Part shown: piece after piece, positions 59,087 through 64,000 of the stretch
Numbering within the stretch: the first letter of the stretch is position 1
Layout: the number at the start of each line of letters is the position of its first letter
Assembly (NCBI GenBank): GCA_027924645.1
Contig: BSBN01001150.1
Location: 1 to 64,000 of the forward strand
DNA from: Cunninghamia lanceolata
Lineage: Eukaryota; Streptophyta; Pinopsida; Cupressales; Cupressaceae
DNA length: 64,000 bases
Direction of reading: 5' to 3'
Notes under the pieces: model-generated
Seen by the model: the letters and a program-made list of their open reading frames with translations, nothing else
Database searches by the model: none
Told to the model about the DNA's origin: nothing
Position numbers and translations under genes: made by a program

Positions 59087-61530
59087 CTACAAGGCCTCAT
59101 GAGGTACCCATGAACAAAAGATCCCCTCAAATAGAAAAGGAGAGAACTCAGTGGGAAAAAACTCCCCCCATGAGAGGATGAAGCAAGAATGACTGACCCC
59201 CACTGAAGAAATGTCCCACAACCCCAAGAGAGACCAAAGATGGACATATTTGCTCACAATGATGGGTTTGGTGAAGATATCTGCAACCTGCTCTATTGTA
59301 GGATAATAGCACAAATCAATGATTTACTCCTGAATCAACTCCCTGAGAAAATGCATGTGGATCTCGATATGTTTGGTCTGCTGATGATGGACTGAGTTCT
59401 TAGAGATCTAGATGGTGCTTTAGTTGTCACAATAGATGACTGTTGGCTTCTGAAAGGTGATGCCAAGATCAATGAGGATATTCTGAAGCCAAATAGCTTC
59501 AATGGTAGCATTGACAACCCCTCGATACTCAAACCTCAATCGAAGAAAGAGCAAAATCGAAGAAAGAGCAATGACATGTTGCTTCTTGCTCTGCCAACAA
59601 ATGGGACCGGAACCAAGGTGGAAATTGTAGCCAGATGTGGACTTGTGATCATCAAGATCACCAGCCCAGTCAAAATTTGTGTATCCAATCAAATCTGAAC
59701 TTGTGCCTGCTGCGTAGTGAATCCTATACTTGTGAGTGCCCTGTATGTAGTGCAGGATGCGTTTGGTTGCCTTCAAGTGAAGCTCATGTGGCTCTGTCAT
59801 GAAGCGTGAAACAATGCCAACTGCAAATGAAATGCTGGGGCGAGTATGAGTTAGGTAGATGAGGCTACCAACAAGCTGACGATACAATGCGGCATCAACC
59901 AGTGGTGTGGAACACTTCGCATCAAGCTTGACTCGAAACAGAAAGGGAGTTGATGCAGGCTTACAATCAGCCATGTGAAAATGAGCTAAAAGATCAAGAG
60001 CATACTTGGGCTGTGCAAGAGAGATGTCGAAAGAGGTTTGAGTGATCTCAATCCCAAGAAAGTAGTGCAAAAGACCCAAGTCAGTCATGGCAAACTTGTT
60101 GTGCAAAGCAGTCTTGACACTTGCAATGATGGATGAGGTGCTCCCTGTGACAATCAAGTCATCAACATAGAGAACCAAGAAAAGAAGAGCATCCTCTTGT
60201 CTCAAGAGGTAGACATTTGGATCTGAGTGGCATCTAGAGAACCCAATTCAGAGGAGTCCATCTTGGCATACCAAGCCTGTGGGGCTTGTTTGAGTCCATA
60301 GAGAGACTTCCTCAACTTGAAAACTAGTGAAGAATCACAAACAAATCCCTGTGGCTGCTCCATGTAAATCTCCTCCTGTAGATCCCCATGAAGAAATGAA
60401 CTCTTCACATCCATCTAATGTACAACCCGACCATGAGCTACAGTAATAGTAAGAATCAGGTGAATGGAGTTCTTCTTGGCGATGGGGTAAAGGTCTCAAT
60501 GTAGTCAATACTTGGAACCTATGAGAAACCTTTGGCCACATGCTGTGCTTTATATTTGTCAATTGATCCATTCGCTACAAATTTGGTTCGATAGGTCCAC
60601 TTACACTGAACTAGCTTTCTTCCCTTAGGAAGTGGAACAAGATCCCATGTTTTGTTCGGAATGGAGTTATACTCTTCTTCCATTGCTAAATCCCACTCAA
60701 CAACACTTGATGCTTCATGAAAGGACTATGGATTTGAAGTTGTGGCAATGTAGGAATGCGGAAAATAATGGTCACTTGTGACTGAGTCCTTCGAGTATTG
60801 GAAGGATCCCCAAAAAGAGTGCCTGCAAACTCAAGTGTCTGACGAGCACAATGAGGCATGGTAGGCGATGGAGGAGGAGAATCCTCAACCTCGGAATCTG
60901 AACTCTGTGAAGGGGAGGGTGAAACCTCATGATCAACCCTGCAAGTAGAAGAAGTTGGAGGAAAATCCCCTGAGTCACTGTCATCTGATTCCGCTATGGA
61001 GCAAGGATGAAGGGAGGATGAGCATGAAGAGCTTTCCTCAAAATGCACCCTTGACTCAATGGAGCTCATATGTCTCAAGATCCAAGAGGTGATATCATTT
61101 GATACCATTAAGGTATCCAACAAAGATGCAGGGCTGACTATGAGGTTCTAAGGCTCGACTCTTCTTTGAAGGAATGTGTGCCCATGCTAGGGAGCCAAAA
61201 ACTCTGAAGTGCCACACAATAGGTTTTCTGCCGCACCAAGCTTCAAAGGGAGTGATGCCCTTCAATACCTTATGAGGAACCCTGTTCTAAATACGAGTAG
61301 CACAATTGATAGCTTTTGCCCAATACTAAAGTGCAAGGGAGCGTGTGGATCATGCAGCCGACCATCTCTTTTAGGGACCTATTTTTCTTCTTTGCTACAC
61401 CATTTTGCTGGGGTGTGTAGGCGATAGTGTGCTGAAGATCAATCCCTGCAAGAGTGCAAAATTGCTCCAAGTGATGGTTCACATATTCTCTGCCATTATC
61501 TGTGCGGTCACTGGATTGTAATCGGCATCA
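59087..61530 (-). pseudogene. Ty1/copia pol relic (integrase end, RT, RNase H)
   Basis: Read leftwards. It starts with the end of the integrase core (DNGREYVNHHLEQFC at about 61,507, then GIDLQHTIAYTPQQNGVAKK in 61482-61270, containing the catalytic Glu region). A Ser/Asp-rich linker follows (61123-60686). RT comes next ([20 protein letters not shown] in 60414-60202, catalytic LVLYVDDLIVTGS in 60205-59420), then RNase H (DFDWAGDLDDHKSTSGY-like, LIGYTNFDWAGDLDDHKSTS, WQSKKQHVIALSS). The terminal EQVADIFTKP block sits in 59314-59087. Integrase before RT is diagnostic of Ty1/copia. Frames shift at about 60,205 and there are several stops. Gag, protease and most of integrase are missing upstream. 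Confidence 0.88.
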
Positions 61531-61566
61531 AATTGTTATCTTTCCTTGCATGATGGCAAGATCATT

Positions 61567-61578
61567 GCTTTGATACCA
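61567..61578 (-). other. tRNA-Met-type primer-binding site
   Basis: TGGTATCAAAGC on the minus strand differs at one base from the usual initiator-Met primer site of copia elements. It follows an LTR-like ...GGGGACA end (61585) by six bases and lies only about 50 bp from the integrase remnant. Confidence 0.7.
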
Positions 61579-61584
61579 CTATAA

Positions 61585-61877
61585 TGTCCCCAATTGGAAT
61601 ATTTGATTACTCGACAATTAATGCATGAAATCTAACACCTTTTGATCACCGAGATTCCATAATGGGCAAGGTGAGAGAATAAGGTGACTAGAATATTACC
61701 AATATTATTTCAAATATGCTTGCTGGCGGCAGGTTGCATAGCCTACAATGCAAGCAATTACAAATCACATGGGTCTTGGCGGCTAAGCCTTTCAGACTCC
61801 ACTATTATTTACATTAACGGCATCAAACTTGGTAGAGAACCACTTAGATTGTTGTAGTTAAAGTATTGAAATCAATG
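61585..61877 (-). repeat. LTR-like segment upstream of the PBS
   Basis: Ends on the minus strand in CCAATTGGGGACA before the PBS, so it is in the place of a 5' LTR. Part of it (61,754-61,872) is homologous to 56,528-56,655. It does not resemble the 3' LTR at 58,817-59,027. The start of this LTR was not found. Confidence 0.5.
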
Positions 61878-62290
61878 TTGCATGGACATAAATAAGGTAT
61901 CCGATATGGATACGACTATTTTTCAAGACCCCCTAATATGGATATTGCTAGATACGACAATCATTCGTATATATTAATAAATAATAAATATGAATTAAAA
62001 AATATTTTATTATATAATGTCTTATATTAAAATAGAATTTATTATTTTATAATAACATATTATAATCATTAATAAATATTAAACTTATTAAATTTGAATA
62101 ATATTTTTTCTTTTCTTGTGTTACTATAACCCTAGTTCGGGACCAAGGACCCATTCAAAAATTGGGCAAGACTAAGAGTCTGAACAGTAAAGAGACCATC
62201 AATCATATGACAGCAGAGACCATAGACCAAACAGACATATACATATTTGACAGGGCGAGAAAGGCAAACTACAAGGCCCCCTCCCCTAAC
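61878..62290. other. A/T-rich spacer
   Basis: No gene. Contains an ATTAATAAATAATAAATATG-type A/T run at about 61,975-62,110. Confidence 0.6.
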
Positions 62291-62330
62291 CTACGAACCA
62301 CAAAATAAAGAATTGACAAACAAAAACGAA

Positions 62331-63001
62331 TTACTTATCTTCCTTCCCCAACAGATCCACCACATCAAACGTATCATCACAAGCACACGAGTACGCTGAC
62401 CAAGTATGCTCCAGAATTGACACCCCCAATTTCTCTGCAATGCTATCCACCATCTTGCGAGTCTCCACCACCCCCAACAGTACATCATGAACATGACCCA
62501 ATATCACCTCATGGTTCGCAGCAGCCGTCTTGGAAGACTCCCCCATATCCTCATGGGATAACACCGAAGTTGCAGCAATAGAAAGCAAAGTAGCAATAGT
62601 CAAAAATTGAGCTGCCCCGAAAACATTCCATCATCCCCTCGAAGAACCAGGGTCAAGAAGCAAATTTGCCATAGCTACACGAACCTTCTCACCATCTTGC
62701 CCATCCACCTCCTTTGCCAAAAAAGCATACGACACAACCATTCCCTCAATATTGGGTTTTTCACCTCTGCTTCCACATAATTCACAAAACCGGCCATGGC
62801 CTCTTCTCCAATCATTTTCTTGAAACGCTTCCGCAGAGTGTAAGCCCTCTTCATCCTGCCTCCAGCCGTTAAACTACCAGCCTTTCGTTGAATCTGCCTT
62901 TGCACCGGTTGTGAGGCCGCCACCTTGCCTTTGAACCTGCAACGAGTGTCATCTCCACCACCCGACATGCCCCGACCAGCAGCACACCCAGCCTCCACCA
63001 T
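62331..63001 (-). pseudogene. unrecognised GC-richer coding relic, downstream part
   Basis: Minus-strand frames 63001-62675 (GGGDDTRCRFKGKVAAS, then TLRKRFKKMIGEEAMAGFV) and 62603-62331 (TLLSIAATSVLSHEDMGESS to LEHTWSAYSCACDDTFDVV). A bridging frame reads VSYAFLAKEVDGQDGEKVR and VAMANLLLDPGSSRG before a TGA, then joins the second frame. The pieces look like one protein broken by a frameshift and a stop. Base composition and codon use resemble real coding sequence. No family was recognised. Confidence 0.4.
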
Positions 63002-63435
63002 GAGAATACAGCACCAGGAAAAGCAATTGTTAAGTGCAGTGTCTCGAGAACATCACATAGCTAAGGAAATAAAACTATCACTGCCACACGCCACCAGAGG
63101 AAATGAGTGAGCTAGCCTGTCCATTGTTGAATCTGCACGTATTAGCTCTTGGGAGTGATAAAACATTAATGTCTGTTTATTGAACGATCTCTTTATCGAG
63201 AGGGAATAATATATTATTTTAAATAATATATTAAAAGGATATTTATAAAACTTTACAAAATAGAAATATAAATATAAAATTATAAATATAAACATTTTTT
63301 TTTGATATATCAAAATGGCTCTAAGGGGGCCATACCCAAATACAAACTTAACGAGATTTTAACAAAGCGCTCAACATTACATTCGATAGATTTTCAAAAA
63401 GAGAGCACTAAAAAATATCTGTCACTTCGATATCT
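63002..63435. other. A/T-rich insertion between two coding relics
   Basis: No gene. The 63,180-63,300 stretch is nearly pure A/T and separates the two GC-richer relics, so it may be an intron or a later insertion. Confidence 0.4.
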
Positions 63436-63992
63436 TTAGCTATCATCTTCCTCTCCTCCAGCGTCGACGACCACCAAAGCAGGCAATGCCAACAACCTCG
63501 GAATCCCCCAGGCTTGGTAAAAGCTCGTGATCTCCTTCAACTTTGCAATGTTTCCCTTACCACCGTCAATCTCGTCTCCACATCTTCTCCCACACTCCAT
63601 ACCAGAAACGGTATCCATGACCCGCTATAACTAGGGATGAGCACTGGCCAAATTCCACCCTGTGGACGCAGACCGACTCCAGGCACCGTCATCTCCAAAA
63701 TCTTCTTGAAGCCTATCCTCCACCTTGCCTTCACAAACTTTTGCATTAACCACTTCACTACCTCCCTCTCCTCCCGGGCGCACAGCAAGCAGGCTAGCAT
63801 CATCAATGCCAAATCGCTATTTATGTGAAATTTGTTCAACGACAACAGGAAGTGTGCTCCTAGAATCCCCTTCACCACCTCCAGACCATCATCTCCTGTG
63901 ATGTTAAAAACGATTTGCAGAGGCTGGTCCGAAACCCTGCCCTTGAATTCCATCTGCCTATCCTTTGCCTCCAAGCAAATGGTAGACTCCAT
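63436..63992 (-). pseudogene. unrecognised GC-richer coding relic, upstream part
   Basis: Frame 63992-63537 encodes MESTICLEAKDRQMEFKG, GDDGLEVVKGILGAHFLLSL, LALMMLACLLCAREEREVV and GIWPVLIPSYSGSWIPF. Then a shift to frame 63618-63436 continues with KLKEITSFYQAWGIPRLLAL and stops after GGEEDDS. No domain was recognised. Upstream sequence is cut by the window edge. It may belong with the relic at 62,331-63,001, as both are minus-strand and similarly GC-rich. Confidence 0.45.
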
Positions 63993-64000
63993 CTTTACTG

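Noticed and set aside
63537..63828. Plus-strand ORF 63,637-63,828
   Set aside because: Antisense shadow of the minus-strand coding relic.
1..64000. tRNA, rRNA or snRNA genes
   Set aside because: Looked for tRNA-like A/B boxes and known rRNA or snRNA wording by eye; none convincing. A tRNAscan or Rfam run would be decisive.

Overview
The window looks like an intron-rich, repeat-choked stretch of a large plant nuclear genome. A gymnosperm (conifer-type) is favoured, by inference, from the kilobase-scale introns, the single recognisable host gene, and the dense layers of old Ty3, Ty1, hAT, LINE and caulimovirid-like insertions. It is not bacterial: there are no operons or compact genes. I saw no tRNA, rRNA or CRISPR array.

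Layout. (1) 0.6-4.7 kb, minus strand: a decayed endogenous caulimovirid-like element with aspartic protease, reverse transcriptase/RNase H and a coat-protein-like zinc-knuckle segment that unusually lies 3' of RNase H. (2) About 4.7-12.5 kb, minus strand: an old Tat-type Ty3 LTR retrotransposon (element A) with protease, G-patch-like motif, RT, RNase H, a second RNase H and integrase, between two diverged LTRs. (3) 12.6-12.95 kb: a 171/172-bp tandem duplication. (4) 13,380-24,885, plus strand: an almost structurally complete 11.5-kb LTR element (element B) with two 1,077-bp LTRs, PBS and PPT. It has one 4.29-kb reading frame encoding Gag, protease, repeat-rich linker, G-patch and a basic tail, but no RT, RNase H or integrase. 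Its leader carries two arrays of an 11-fold degenerate motif spaced almost exactly 21 nt apart. (5) 25.6-45 kb, plus strand: the 5' half of a purple acid phosphatase gene (four coding exons, 243 codons, signal peptide, first four metal ligands). It is preceded by two phase-compatible upstream exons forming a 112-codon ORF of unknown identity that would end in TAATG, overlapping the phosphatase start codon. A putative 2.4-kb LTR sits between the upstream exons. (6) 45-64 kb: long repeat-rich DNA without the missing phosphatase exons. It holds a LINE RNase H scrap, a broken hAT transposase, a possible small secreted-protein ORF, LTR fragments, a 5'-deleted Ty1/copia relic with mismatched ends, and an unrecognised GC-richer coding relic at the right edge.

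How the parts relate. Element B lacks enzymes for its own replication. Element A shows the same protease/G-patch order, so an A-like Tat element is the natural candidate helper (inference). The phosphatase is the only host gene recognised; its C-terminal half lies either beyond the window, after an intron longer than 19 kb, or is lost. All exon and domain calls come from reading translations and splice signals by eye; no database search was possible.
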